Assembly: GCA_041545745.1 (NCBI GenBank)
Contig: CP168152.1
Location: 2,106,001 to 2,170,000 of the forward strand
Reading direction: 5' to 3'
DNA length: 64,000 nucleotides
Source: Stenotrophomonas indicatrix
GTDB taxonomy: Bacteria; Pseudomonadota; Gammaproteobacteria; Xanthomonadales; Xanthomonadaceae
Shown: in pieces, positions 24,251-34,440 of the stretch
How positions within the stretch are numbered: position 1 is the first letter of the stretch
Layout: the number at the start of each line of letters is the position of its first letter
Program-made: the position numbers and the translations under genes
Notes under the pieces: generated by a model
The model's input: the letters and a program-made list of their open reading frames with translations, nothing else
Told to the model about the DNA's origin: nothing
Database searches by the model: none

Positions 24251-25647
24251 GTCAGCCTCTCGTTCTCTTGTTCCACCAGGCGCTGCAACGCCGCCTGGCT
24301 GTGCGGTAGATCTGCGGCCTTGGCTACATCCTGGCCGAGGAATTCCATGATTTCCGGCCAACGCTCAAGGGCTTCATCGGTCGCGGCGTCGTTGCCGCGC
24401 TGATAGGCGCCGATGGCGATCAGGTCGCGGTTGGCCGAATAGGCCGAGACCAGCCGTTTCAGCTTGCGGATGCGCAGGCGCCACGGCTCGTCGGCAATTT
24501 CCGTGACCACGCGACTGACCGACGATTCCACGTCGATGGCCGGATACAGGCCGCTGTCGGCCACGCGACGCGACAGCAGGATGTGGCCGTCGAGAATCGC
24601 GCGGGCGGCATCGGCGATCGGATCCTGCGGATCGTCGCCTTCGGTCAGTACGGTGTAGAAGGCGGTGATCGAACCGCGCCCCTTGGCGCCGTTGCCTGCA
24701 CGTTCCACCAGTGCCGGCAGCTTGGCGAACACCGATGGCGGATAGCCGCGCGTGGTGGGTGGCTCGCCCACTGACAGGCCGATTTCGCGCTGCGCCTGCG
24801 CAAAGCGGGTCAGCGAATCCATCAGCAGCAGGACGTTCAGGCCCTGGTCGCGGAACCACTCGGCGATGGCGGTGGCACGGTAGGCGCCATGCAGACGGGC
24901 CAGCGGCGGTCGGTCAGCGGGGCTCGCCACCACCACCGCGCGGCGCAGGCCTTCTTCGCCCAGGGTGCTTTCAACGAAATCGCGTACTTCGCGGCCACGC
25001 TCACCGATCAGGCCTACCACGATCACGTCGGCGGCGGTGTAGCGGGTCATCATGCCCAGCAGCGTCGATTTGCCGACGCCGGAGCCGGCGAACAGGCCGA
25101 CACGCTGGCCACGGCCGATTGGCAGCAGCGCGTTGATCGCGCGCACGCCCACGTCCAGTGGTTGGGTGATCGGTTCGCGTGCGAGCGGATTGATCGAGAC
25201 GCCGGCCATGCCGACGTGAGCTTCAGCGCGGATCGGACCCTTTCCATCCAGCGGCACGCCATCGCTGTCGATGACACGTCCGAGCAGGCCTTCGCCCACT
25301 TCCACGCCGCCACGACGGGCCGACGGCACCACCCGCGCATTCGGCAGCAGGCCATGCAGCTCGGCGCTGGGCATCAGGTAGGTGCGTTCACCGGCGAAGC
25401 CGACCACTTCGGCATCGACCCAGCCGCCGTCGACCACTTCCACCTTGCAGCTGGCGCCGAGCGGCGCCTCGCAGCCAACGGCTTCCAGAGTCAGGCCGAC
25501 CGCCCGGCGCAGCACGCCTTCGCGGATCAGCCCACGGCCATGCGCGGTGTCGACTTTCAGACCGTCGAGGCGATTGCCCAGGCGCAGATTGCGGGCAACG
25601 GCCCAGTCGGCGGGCGGCGACGGCGGCGCAGCGGTGTCGGTGTTCAT
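24247..25647 (-). CDS. fliI: Flagellum-specific export ATPase FliI
   Basis: 466 residues of the F1-beta/type III ATPase family. Walker A at GLFAGSGVGKSTLLGMM (about residue 165), Walker B with LLLMDSLTRFAQAQREI, and the signature ASPADRPPLARLHGAYRATAIAEWFRDQG. It unfolds and unloads export substrates at the C-ring. It overlaps fliH and fliJ by four bases each. Confidence 0.97.
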   Translation of the reverse strand: MNTDTAAPPSPPADWAVARNLRLGNRLDGLKVDTAHGRGLIREGVLRRAVGLTLEAVGCEAPLGASCKVEVVDGGWVDAEVVGFAGERTYLMPSAELHGLLPNARVVPSARRGGVEVGEGLLGRVIDSDGVPLDGKGPIRAEAHVGMAGVSINPLAREPITQPLDVGVRAINALLPIGRGQRVGLFAGSGVGKSTLLGMMTRYTAADVIVVGLIGERGREVRDFVESTLGEEGLRRAVVVASPADRPPLARLHGAYRATAIAEWFRDQGLNVLLLMDSLTRFAQAQREIGLSVGEPPTTRGYPPSVFAKLPALVERAGNGAKGRGSITAFYTVLTEGDDPQDPIADAARAILDGHILLSRRVADSGLYPAIDVESSVSRVVTEIADEPWRLRIRKLKRLVSAYSANRDLIAIGAYQRGNDAATDEALERWPEIMEFLGQDVAKAADLPHSQAALQRLVEQENERLT

Positions 25648-26285
25648 GCGATGGCTCCGGTCTGGCGGATCACGGCATCCAACGCGCCGCGCAGGCGGGC
25701 TTCCAGGGTGCCGTCGATGCGTACGGCCTCGGCATGCACGCGCAGGTCGCCACGGCTCAGGCTGGTGTCAGGCACCAGGCGCTGCTGCGGCGACAGGGTC
25801 AGCAACGGGGCGAGGGCGGTGATGTCATCGGGGTGCAGGCGTACTTCCACCTCGCGGTTGCTGCCGCCGACGGCGTCTATCGCCTCGCCGACCAGCTGCC
25901 CCAGCAGCGCCGGGTCGGCCTCGTAGGCCCGGCCTACCAGCGCACCGGCGATGCGTACTGCGAGTTCGCCGAGGGCGCCGACCACCTCATTTTCCAGACG
26001 CGCCAGCGGCCGGCCGAAGTTGTCGAGGATGCCTTCGATCTGCGCGACCAAGCGGCGCACCTCGGCCTGGCCCTGGCTGAAGCCATCGGCATGGCCCTGC
26101 TCGAAACCTTCCTTCTCGGCGCTGTCCTGGATCGCCTGGATTTCCTCCAGGGTCGGCAGCTGCAGCGGCGGCTCGGGCTCATGCTCCGGGTCCGGCTCGG
26201 TGAGTTCGAACGCCTCGTCGTGGTCCAGCACCGGTTCGGGCTGGGCCAGCAGGTCCGGGGCAAGCCAGCGCACGACGTTGCTCAC
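25644..26285 (-). CDS. fliH: Flagellar assembly protein FliH
   Basis: 213 residues. The N-terminus is acidic and rich in Pro and Glu. The middle has the glycine-spaced heptads typical of FliH (EGFEQGHADGFSQGQAEV), and the C-terminal domain resembles the ATP synthase delta/b stalk. It ties FliI to FliN. Start codon is GTG at 26285, in a GTGA overlap with the fliG stop. Confidence 0.93.
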   Translation of the reverse strand: MSNVVRWLAPDLLAQPEPVLDHDEAFELTEPDPEHEPEPPLQLPTLEEIQAIQDSAEKEGFEQGHADGFSQGQAEVRRLVAQIEGILDNFGRPLARLENEVVGALGELAVRIAGALVGRAYEADPALLGQLVGEAIDAVGGSNREVEVRLHPDDITALAPLLTLSPQQRLVPDTSLSRGDLRVHAEAVRIDGTLEARLRGALDAVIRQTGAIA

Positions 26286-27286
26286 AACATCGCCTCCGCG
26301 CTGCCGCCGATGGTGACAGTGCCCTCATCGGCCATGCGCTTGACGATGGCCAGGATCTCGCGCTGCGCCACTTCCACGTCGGACAGGCGTACCGGGCCGC
26401 GCGCTTCCATGTCTTCCAGCAGGATCTCGGCGGCACGCTGGGACATGTTGCGGGTGATCTTGTCGCGCACCTTGATGTCGGCGCCACGCAGGGCCAGGCC
26501 CAGGCGCTCGCCGCTGACTTCGCGCAGCACCAGCTGCATCTCGCGGTCGTCCAGGTCCACCAGGTCGTCGAACACGAACATCAGGTCCTGGATGCGGCCA
26601 CTCAGCGGCGCGTCGATGCGTGCGATCTCGCCCAGGATCGCCTGGTCCTGGCCGCTGTCCATGAAGTTCAGGATGTTGGCCGCGCACTGCACGCCGCCGA
26701 TGTTGGACGACTTCAGGTTCTGGTTGCCGGCGAACTGGCGCTCCATGATCTCGTTGAGTTCGTTCAACGCATTGGGCGGAATGCCGTCGAGGGTGGCGAT
26801 GCGCAGCAGCACGTCAACGCGGGTGCGGTCGGGCAGCAGCTTCAGCGCGTCGGCGGCCTGGTCGGTTTCCAGGTGCGCCATCACGATGGCGATGATCTGC
26901 GGATGCTCGTTGCGCACCAGGTCGGCCACCGCACGCGGGTCCATCCACTTCAGGGCGTCCAGGCCGGTGGTGTTGCGGCCCAGCAGGATGCGGTCGATCA
27001 GGTTGCCGGCCTTCTCGCTGCCCAGCGCCTGCACCAGCATGTTGCGGATGTAGTCGTCCGAGCCCACGCCCAGCGAGGTCTTCGAGCCCAGTTCCTGGCT
27101 GAACTGGTCCATCACCCGTTCCACCTGTTCGCGGGTGATATCGGACATGGTGGCCATGGCGATGCCGATCTTCTGCACCTCCTTCGGCTCCATGTGGCGC
27201 AGCACTTCGGCCGCGTCCAGTTCACCCAGCGACAGCAGCAGGACGGCGGCGCGCTGCACGCCGGTCAGGGGCGCGACCTCAGTCAT
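26282..27286 (-). CDS. fliG: Flagellar motor switch protein FliG
   Basis: 334 residues of three armadillo-like domains. The middle holds the EHPQ motif (RNEHPQIIAIVMAHL) and the C-terminal domain has the charged ridge that meets the stator (FDDLVDLDDREMQLVLREV). It transmits stator force and switching to the rotor. It overlaps the end of fliF by eight bases. Confidence 0.97.
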   Translation of the reverse strand: MTEVAPLTGVQRAAVLLLSLGELDAAEVLRHMEPKEVQKIGIAMATMSDITREQVERVMDQFSQELGSKTSLGVGSDDYIRNMLVQALGSEKAGNLIDRILLGRNTTGLDALKWMDPRAVADLVRNEHPQIIAIVMAHLETDQAADALKLLPDRTRVDVLLRIATLDGIPPNALNELNEIMERQFAGNQNLKSSNIGGVQCAANILNFMDSGQDQAILGEIARIDAPLSGRIQDLMFVFDDLVDLDDREMQLVLREVSGERLGLALRGADIKVRDKITRNMSQRAAEILLEDMEARGPVRLSDVEVAQREILAIVKRMADEGTVTIGGSAEAML

Positions 27287-28925
27287 TGGCCACCCAGCCC
27301 TTGACCACCTGGGCCACGCGCTTGGAGTCGGTCTTCACGGCTTCACGGGCCATCCGCAATCGTTCCTCATAAGAATCCACCGGCAGGGCAAGCGCTTCCG
27401 GCCCGCCCAGGCTTGCCCGGTCGGCGCCGAGCGCCGGCAGCGGGGTGCCATCGTCATCGACCAGCTGCACGTCCGCGGTGTGCGGCTCCAGCGCCAGTTC
27501 TTCGTTCTTGCGGTTCTGCCCGGTGATACCGCGCAGTGCCGGGCGCAGCACGCCGAACAGCAACGCCATCACCACCAGCGCACCCAGCAGCATGCGGCCC
27601 GCATCGTGCACCCACGGCAGTTCCCACCAGGCTGGGCCCTCCACCGGCGTGGTGTCACGCACGAACGGGGCATTCATCACCGACACGGTGTCGCCGCGCT
27701 CGGCACTGAAACCGACGGCCTGCTTGACCAGTGCCTCGACCCTGGTCAGTTCGGCCGCCGACAGCGGCTGCGGCGCAACCTTGCCGTTGGCGCCAGCGCG
27801 CGGCACGTTGTCCACCAGCACCGCCACCGACACGCGCTTGATGCGGCCGGCCGGCTGCCGGGTGTGCTGCAGGGTCCGGTCCAGCTCGTAGTTGCGCGTC
27901 GCGTTCTTGCTGCTTTCGGTCGGTGCCTGCGCGGTGGCCGGTGCAGCGGCCTGGCCCGGCGGGCTGTTGCTGGTGGCACCCGGTACGCCCTGCGGGCCCG
28001 GCGTGCTGCTGCTGTTCTCGCTCATCTGCTCGCTGCGCAGCTTCTGCGGCTCGCCGTTGTAGAGCTCGCGCGCTTCTTCGGTCACCGAGAAGTCCATGTC
28101 CACGCTGACTTCCGGATTGACCCGGCCGGGACCGGTCATCGGTTCCAGCAGTTCGCGGATGCGCTGGTTGAACGAGGTTTCCTGGCGGCGCACCTGTTCG
28201 AACTGGGCAGCGTTGACCGCCGCTTCGCTGTTCGGGTCACTGACGCTGAGCATGCGCCCGCTCTGGTCGACCACGGTGACCCGTTCCGGCGCCAGATCGG
28301 GAATGGCGGCAGCCACCATGTGCACGATCGCATCAACCTGGCTGCGTTCCAGCTGCTGGCCGCCGCGCAGTTCAAGGGTGACCGAGGCACTGGCCACATC
28401 ACGCTGGCGGGTGAACGCACTGGGCTTGGGAATGGCCAGGTGCACGCGCGAATCGCGCACCGGGCGCAGCGTGTTGATGGTGCGCGACAGTTCGGTTTCC
28501 AGTGCGTGCTGGTAGCGCGCGTTTTCCACGAACTGGCTGACACCAAAACCAGGGTCGCGCTCCATCAGCTCGAAGCCGAGCTTGCCGCTGTCGGTCAGGC
28601 CCGAGCCCGCCAGTTTCAGGCGGGCATCGTGCAGGTTCTTCTCCGGTACGGTGATGCCGCCGGTGGCCGGATCCAGCTGGAACGGAATCTGTGCGGCACG
28701 CAGCAGGTCGGTCGCTTCAGCGGTGGCCTTCTGGTCCAGGCCGGTGTACAGCGGCACCATGCCCGGCTTCTGCGACCAGAAGAACACGAACAGGCCTGCC
28801 GCCACGGCCACGGCGATCATCGCCATCAGTCCGAGCCGACGGGTGATCTGCAGGCTTTGCAGCCGGTCGAACCACTGGCCTGCCTTTTCGGCGTTCAGGG
28901 ATTCCTTGGAGAGCGACAGGGCCAT
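27279..28925 (-). CDS. fliF: Flagellar MS-ring protein FliF
   Basis: 548 residues with an N-terminal membrane helix (LMAMIAVAVAAGLFVFFW), ring-building motifs (DARLKLAGSGL, LARTINTL-like region VSRTINTLRPVRDSRVHLAI), a second helix near residue 440 (MLLGALVVMALLFGVLRPAL) and a C-terminal FliG-binding tail. It forms the ring that houses the export gate. It follows fliE by 12 bases. Confidence 0.97.
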   Translation of the reverse strand: MALSLSKESLNAEKAGQWFDRLQSLQITRRLGLMAMIAVAVAAGLFVFFWSQKPGMVPLYTGLDQKATAEATDLLRAAQIPFQLDPATGGITVPEKNLHDARLKLAGSGLTDSGKLGFELMERDPGFGVSQFVENARYQHALETELSRTINTLRPVRDSRVHLAIPKPSAFTRQRDVASASVTLELRGGQQLERSQVDAIVHMVAAAIPDLAPERVTVVDQSGRMLSVSDPNSEAAVNAAQFEQVRRQETSFNQRIRELLEPMTGPGRVNPEVSVDMDFSVTEEARELYNGEPQKLRSEQMSENSSSTPGPQGVPGATSNSPPGQAAAPATAQAPTESSKNATRNYELDRTLQHTRQPAGRIKRVSVAVLVDNVPRAGANGKVAPQPLSAAELTRVEALVKQAVGFSAERGDTVSVMNAPFVRDTTPVEGPAWWELPWVHDAGRMLLGALVVMALLFGVLRPALRGITGQNRKNEELALEPHTADVQLVDDDGTPLPALGADRASLGGPEALALPVDSYEERLRMAREAVKTDSKRVAQVVKGWVAND

Positions 28926-28937
28926 GCGGTTCTATCC

Positions 28938-29303
28938 TTACAGCGGCATGTTCATCACGTCCTGGTAAGCCTGGACGAGACGGTTACGGACTTCCACGGT
29001 GGCGCGGAAGGCGATCTGGGACTGCTGCGAGGCGACCATCACCTTGGCCAGGTCGGCACCGGGTTCACCCAGTTCGAAGGCCTTGGCCAGCGCGCCGGAT
29101 TTCTGTTGCGCGTCGTTGACGCCGGCGATGGCGCCGCGCAGGGTTTCGGTGAAGCTGGCAGGCTGGACCTGCGGCGCATCCAGCACCGTGCCCGGCAGGG
29201 CATTGCTACGCGGCGCTTCGGCCAGCGGGTTGAGCGCGGGCTGTCCTACCTGGGTCTGGTAGGAGCGGATCTGGGAAAGGATCGAAGTGACGGAGTGGGA
29301 CAT
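28938..29303 (-). CDS. fliE: Flagellar hook-basal body complex protein FliE
   Basis: 121 residues from ATG 29303 (MSHSVTSILSQ); the longer reading would need a TTG. The C-terminal half carries the FliE pattern (SFTETLRGAIAGVNDAQQKSG, VASQQSQIAFRATVEVRNRLVQAYQDVMNM). It joins the MS ring and export gate to the rod. First gene of fliEFGHIJK, with a sigma-54 promoter 47 bases upstream. Confidence 0.95.
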   Translation of the reverse strand: MSHSVTSILSQIRSYQTQVGQPALNPLAEAPRSNALPGTVLDAPQVQPASFTETLRGAIAGVNDAQQKSGALAKAFELGEPGADLAKVMVASQQSQIAFRATVEVRNRLVQAYQDVMNMPL

Positions 29304-29349
29304 CTGCAACGGTTCCAGAAACAGGGATGGGGGTGTCTACTGGAGCTAG

Positions 29350-29366
29350 TGCAAGTGCCGTGCCGA
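29350..29366 (-). promoter_or_regulatory. Sigma-54 promoter of the fliE operon
   Basis: Minus strand TCGGCACGGCACTTGCA: GG, ten bases, GC; only one base departs from TTGGCACG-N4-TTGCA. It lies 47 bases before the fliE ATG. Confidence 0.85.
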
Positions 29367-29487
29367 AATGGCTGATCGGTTCAGTGACGTGAGGGTTGGG
29401 AGGGGGGGGGCGGCAGGGCTGCGCCCTGCACCTGCCGAAGCCACGGCAAAGGCCGGAGCAACAGCAGAAGCTGGCTATCAGTGGGAT

Positions 29488-29589
29488 GGCGGGGTGGGTC
29501 CGGTTGCGGGGGCCGCCGTGAATACGTCCATGTAGGCTCGGTCGCCGCATCCATGCGGCTCACGCCCCCGCAACCGGACCCACCCCGCC
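29488..29589. repeat. Long stem-loop element, copy 1
   Basis: Perfect 26-base inverted arms (29488-29513 and 29564-29589, core GGGTCCGGTTGCGGGGGC) enclose a 50-base centre containing TACGTCCATGTAGGCTCGG and a smaller GCCGCAT/ATGCGGC hairpin. Its centre matches copy 2 at 29873-29966 in reverse orientation. No gene is visible. The 809-base gap between fleQ and fliE holds these two elements, a degenerate array unit, a hairpin and the fliE promoter. Confidence 0.9.
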
Positions 29590-29609
29590 TTCGACAATTT
29601 CCCGCAGCT

Positions 29610-29695
29610 GTTGGTGGGTGCTGACCGTTGGTCGGCACGCTGCTCTTGGTGGGTGTCGACCTTGGTCGACGCTTTATCCACGCCATGGGTGGATG
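29610..29695 (+). repeat. Degenerate copy of the 85-base paired-hairpin unit
   Basis: TTGGTGGGTGCTGACCGTTGG, then TTGGTGGGTGTCGACCTTGG, then ATCCACGCCATGGGTGGAT. These are the same blocks, in the same order, as the tandem units at 63347-63845, but the palindromes have decayed. Confidence 0.7.
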
Positions 29696-29872
29696 CTGCT
29701 CTCGAGGCGTGTGACGCGTCATTTCACCGGCGTCGGTTTTTTGGCCTATGGCTGCAGGGAGCGGCGCAGACCTTCAACAGATATATCTGTCGACAGATGC
29801 TCCGCGTGTTTCGGAGTCGGCTCGACGCTACGTGGCGCGAACCCTCCGTCACAAGGAAGCCGTCGGAGGCGT

Positions 29873-29966
29873 GGGTGGGTCAGGTTGCGGGGGTGTGAGC
29901 GCCATGGATGGCGCGACCGAGCTTACATGGACGTACTTGCAGCGTCCCCCGCAACCTGACCCACCC
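29873..29966. repeat. Long stem-loop element, copy 2 (inverted relative to copy 1)
   Basis: Perfect 21-base inverted arms (29873-29893 and 29946-29966, core GGGTCAGGTTGCGGGGG) around a 52-base centre. Read on the minus strand the centre is TACGTCCATGTAAGCTCGG followed by GCGCCATCCATGGCGC, close to copy 1. Compensating changes (CCGG to CAGG) are present in both arms, which points to a conserved stem. Confidence 0.9.
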
Positions 29967-30020
29967 GCGCATCGCGCAGGAAGCCAGCTGTTGCCGTTGC
30001 TTCAGCTGTTGCCTCGCGGG

Positions 30021-30040
30021 TGCCGGGCGGCAGCCCGGCA
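30021..30040 (-). terminator. Hairpin after fleQ
   Basis: TGCCGGGC-GGCA-GCCCGGCA, an eight-base-pair stem 73 bases beyond the fleQ stop, without a clear T-run. Confidence 0.45.
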
Positions 30041-30112
30041 ACAACACCGCCACAAATACCAACGCCCGGGCAAGCCCAGGCGTCCGTGCCCCCTTCATGC
30101 TGGAAACGCGGG

Positions 30113-31614
<1,502 letters not shown>

Positions 31615-31618
<4 letters not shown>

Positions 31619-31992
31619 GACCGATCCTCCCTGAGGCCTTCCAGGATCGGCATGACTTCCTGGATGTAGGACAGCTTGCTGACGAAGTTGTCGGCACCGG
31701 CGCGCAGTGCGTGCTCGCGATGCTCGACGTCATCGAAGTGGCTGGCGATCACGATGTACGGTGCATCATCCTGCGACTTGATCAGGCGCGTGGCCTGCAG
31801 GCCACCCATTTCCGGCATCGCCAGATCCATCAGCACCACCTGCGGGCGCAGGCTCTCCGAGCGCTCGATCGCTTCCAGGCCGTTGCCGGCGCTGCCGACG
31901 ATCTGCAGCCAGTCGATCTTGCGGAAGTGGCGCATCGCCGCGTTGATGAAGCCCTCGTGGTCATCGACCAGCAGAACTGTGAGCTTGTTCAT
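31615..31992 (-). CDS. Stand-alone receiver-domain response regulator
   Basis: 125 residues from ATG 31992 (MNKLTVLLVDDHEGF), nine bases after AAAAGG; an ATG three codons earlier is too close to that site. One receiver domain: DD near the N-terminus, phospho-acceptor in VVLMDLAMPEMGG, Lys in SKLSY. No output domain. It lies between rpoN (14 bases) and fleQ (four-base overlap). This suggests it modulates FleQ or sigma-54 activity, but no partner kinase is adjacent. Confidence 0.88.
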
Positions 31993-32006
31993 GTCCAACA
32001 TCCTTT

Positions 32007-33416
32007 TCAGCCCACCCGGGCCAGCTGCGGTTGCCTGGCGTTGACCCGGCGCCGTTCGCGGGCCGGGGCGATATCCAGTTGTTCGCGGTATTTTGCGACG
32101 GTTCGACGGGCAATGTTCACCCCCTGGCGGGACAGCAGGCCTGCGATGGCCTCGTCCGCCAGCGGGCGTCCTGCGGGCTCGGCGTCGATCAGGCGGCGGA
32201 CCATGGCCTTGACCGCCTGGCCGGACACGCTGGCCCCTTCCAGACGCACGGCGAAGAAGTGCTTGAGCTCGAAGGTGCCGCGCGGGGTCTGCAGGTACTT
32301 GCCGGTGGTGATGCGCGAAACGGTGGATTCGTGCATGCCGATTTCCTCGGCCACTTCCTTCAGGGTCAGCGGTGCCATGGCTTCCTCGCCACGGACCAGG
32401 AAGGCCGCCTGGCGCTCGACGATCACCCGCGCGGTGCGCAGCAGGGTGTCGTAGCGCATCGACAGGCCGCGGCTGAACCAGCGCGCTTCCTGCAGCATCT
32501 CGCGCAGTGCCGGGGCCGCCTCGCCGCTGTCGGCCAGAGCCTGTTCGTACTGGCTGTTGATCGACACCCGGCGGCTGGTGGCCGGGTTCAGCGCCACCTT
32601 CCATTGTTCATCGGCGTGCCAGGCGACCACGTCCGGTACCACCACCGCATTGCGCTCGGGCAGCAGGCTGTCGCCCGGGCGCGGCTGCAGCGACAGGATC
32701 AGGCGAACGGCCTCGCGCACGTCCTCGATCTCGGCATCGTGCTGGCGGGCGAGGGCGGGGTAGTCGTGCGCGGCCAAGGCATCGAGCGCACCTTCCAGAA
32801 TGCGCGCGGCCAGATGCCGGGCCGGCACCACGCCGTGCAGGCTGCATAGCTGGGCGAGCAGCGATTCGCGCAGATCCTGCGCCGCCATGCCGGCCGGCTC
32901 GCCCTGCAGCAGGTGCTGGCGGATGGCTTCAACGCCGTCGGCATCGATATCGAACTGCGCGCTGGCCAGCAGGTGCAGCTGCGCCAGCGGTGCCTGCAGG
33001 TAGCCGGCATCGTCGCAGTGTTCCAGCCAGAAGGCGGCCACGGCCAGTTCGCGCTCGTCCAGGTCCAGCGCCAGGCGCTGCAGCACGCGCAACTGCGGGT
33101 CGCTCGATTCGCCAGCGGCGATGCGCGCCATGCGATCGTCGTCGCCGTCCTGCCAGTTGGCGCCGGACACCTCCCACATCGAGGATTCGGGCAGTTCGTC
33201 GAAGGCGGCCGTATCCAGCGTGGTGCTGGCTGCATCGGTGGCTTCAGCAGCGGGCGCTTCGGCGTCTTCGATTTCCAGCAGCGGATTGGATTCCAGCAGC
33301 CGCTGGATTTCCTGCTCCAGGTGCAGGCCGTCGAGCTGCAGCAGCCGGATCGACTGCAGCAACTGCGGGGTGAGGTGAAGCTGTTGGCCCAGCTGGGCCG
33401 AAAGTGAAGCCTTCAT
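32007..33416 (-). CDS. rpoN: RNA polymerase sigma-54 factor RpoN
   Basis: 469 residues. Region I is Gln/Leu-rich (LHLTPQLLQSIRLLQLDGLHLEQEI), region II acidic, followed by the core-binding domain, the helix-turn-helix (MHESTVSRITTGKYLQTPRGTFELKHFF) and the RpoN box (ARRTVAKYREQ) near residue 450. It recognises the GG-N10-GC promoters listed here before flg and fli operons. Encoded with fleQ rather than with the usual ptsN cluster, so it is probably a motility-devoted copy; another rpoN may exist elsewhere. Confidence 0.96.
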   Translation of the reverse strand: MKASLSAQLGQQLHLTPQLLQSIRLLQLDGLHLEQEIQRLLESNPLLEIEDAEAPAAEATDAASTTLDTAAFDELPESSMWEVSGANWQDGDDDRMARIAAGESSDPQLRVLQRLALDLDERELAVAAFWLEHCDDAGYLQAPLAQLHLLASAQFDIDADGVEAIRQHLLQGEPAGMAAQDLRESLLAQLCSLHGVVPARHLAARILEGALDALAAHDYPALARQHDAEIEDVREAVRLILSLQPRPGDSLLPERNAVVVPDVVAWHADEQWKVALNPATSRRVSINSQYEQALADSGEAAPALREMLQEARWFSRGLSMRYDTLLRTARVIVERQAAFLVRGEEAMAPLTLKEVAEEIGMHESTVSRITTGKYLQTPRGTFELKHFFAVRLEGASVSGQAVKAMVRRLIDAEPAGRPLADEAIAGLLSRQGVNIARRTVAKYREQLDIAPARERRRVNARQPQLARVG

Positions 33417-33448
33417 CGTGGTTCCCCGGCGCCGCTCCCCGACGCCTT

Positions 33449-33464
33449 GTGGAACACATCTTGC
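33449..33464 (+). promoter_or_regulatory. Sigma-54-like site pointing away from rpoN
   Basis: Plus strand TGGAACACATCTTGCT: GG, ten bases, GC, one mismatch in the -24 half. It lies 33 bases upstream of rpoN but faces the other way, into the 300-base gap 33417-33716, where I see no coding gene. It could drive a small RNA running towards the 3' end of the fsnR-like gene, or be chance. Confidence 0.4.
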
Positions 33465-33716
33465 TTTTGATCCGGCAGGCGCGGAATCGGGGGGTTCCTG
33501 AGGGTGCTGGTGGTATTCCCGACAGCGTGTAAGGAAATCCTCTACACAAGCGCGGGATTTTGACGATTCCGGTCGCTAAATCGTTGATTCTTGGTCGGTC
33601 GCCGTGATGGCTGCTCGCGCGGGTTGTACGGAATCCCGTCGGGACGCGTGTGGGTGACGGTATTTCGTCGCGAAGCCCGTGGGCGGCACCACGGTGTCAG
33701 CGGTGTCGCGAGGACG

Positions 33717-34355
33717 TCATTCCAGCTCGTGCTGGTGGCGTGCCGCCAGCAGCAACAGATCGTTGGCGCGACGGCAGCCCAGTGACTCCATCATGCGCGC
33801 GCGATGGGTTTCCACCGTCTTGACGCTGATGCCAAGGTCGGCGGCGATTTCCTTGTTGCTCTCACCCTTGCCGATGCGGCGAAGGATCTCGCGCTGGCGT
33901 GGCGACAGTGCGGCAATACCGGTCGGTTTTTCGCGTCCGAGCATCGGCGCCAGCATCTTGGCTGAGATCTGCGGGCTCAAAAATACCTGGCCGGCATGCG
34001 CGGCACGCAGCGCCAGCTCCAGTTCCTGCGGCGCGGCATCCTTCACCACGAAACCGACGGCACCTCGATCGAGTGCATCGCGCACATGGGCGGCGTCGTC
34101 GTGCATGGTCATCATCACGATGCGCGTGCCGGGTGCACGCAGGCGGATGTCGCTCAGCGCTTCCAGACCGGTACGGCCGGGCAGCGACAGGTCCATCAAC
34201 ACCACGTCCGGGGCGTGCAGCAGGGCCATCTGCAGTGCCTGTTCGGCATTGCTGGCCTCGGCGACGAGCTGCACGTCGGCAAACCCCTGCAGCAGCCGCG
34301 CCAAGCCGGCGCGAACCAGGGTGTGATCGTCGACGATGAGAACTCGCACAGGCAC
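33717..34355 (-). CDS. fsnR: LuxR/NarL-type orphan response regulator, FsnR-like
   Basis: 212 residues: receiver with DD, phospho-acceptor in VVLMDLSLPGRTG and Lys in VVKDAAPQE, then a LuxR-type helix-turn-helix (LSPRQREILRRIGKGESNKEIAADLGISVKTVETHR). No kinase is adjacent. In S. maltophilia an orphan regulator of this type at this place, upstream of rpoN, is named FsnR and was reported to activate flagellar operons; the symbol is given from memory of that work. Start is GTG at 34355, with another GTG two codons later and no strong ribosome site. Confidence 0.8.
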   Translation of the reverse strand: MPVRVLIVDDHTLVRAGLARLLQGFADVQLVAEASNAEQALQMALLHAPDVVLMDLSLPGRTGLEALSDIRLRAPGTRIVMMTMHDDAAHVRDALDRGAVGFVVKDAAPQELELALRAAHAGQVFLSPQISAKMLAPMLGREKPTGIAALSPRQREILRRIGKGESNKEIAADLGISVKTVETHRARMMESLGCRRANDLLLLAARHQHELE

Positions 34356-34440
34356 GCTGGAGGTTGGGGAGGGAGGTCCACCTTAACTTAGCTGAACGGG
34401 CACGCCAAGGGCTGTCCGTCCGCCTGCATGGTGGCAGATT

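Noticed and set aside
29590..29872. A possible small gene between the two stem-loop elements
   Set aside because: Short frames exist on both strands, but none has a ribosome site, a plausible composition or a recognisable motif.
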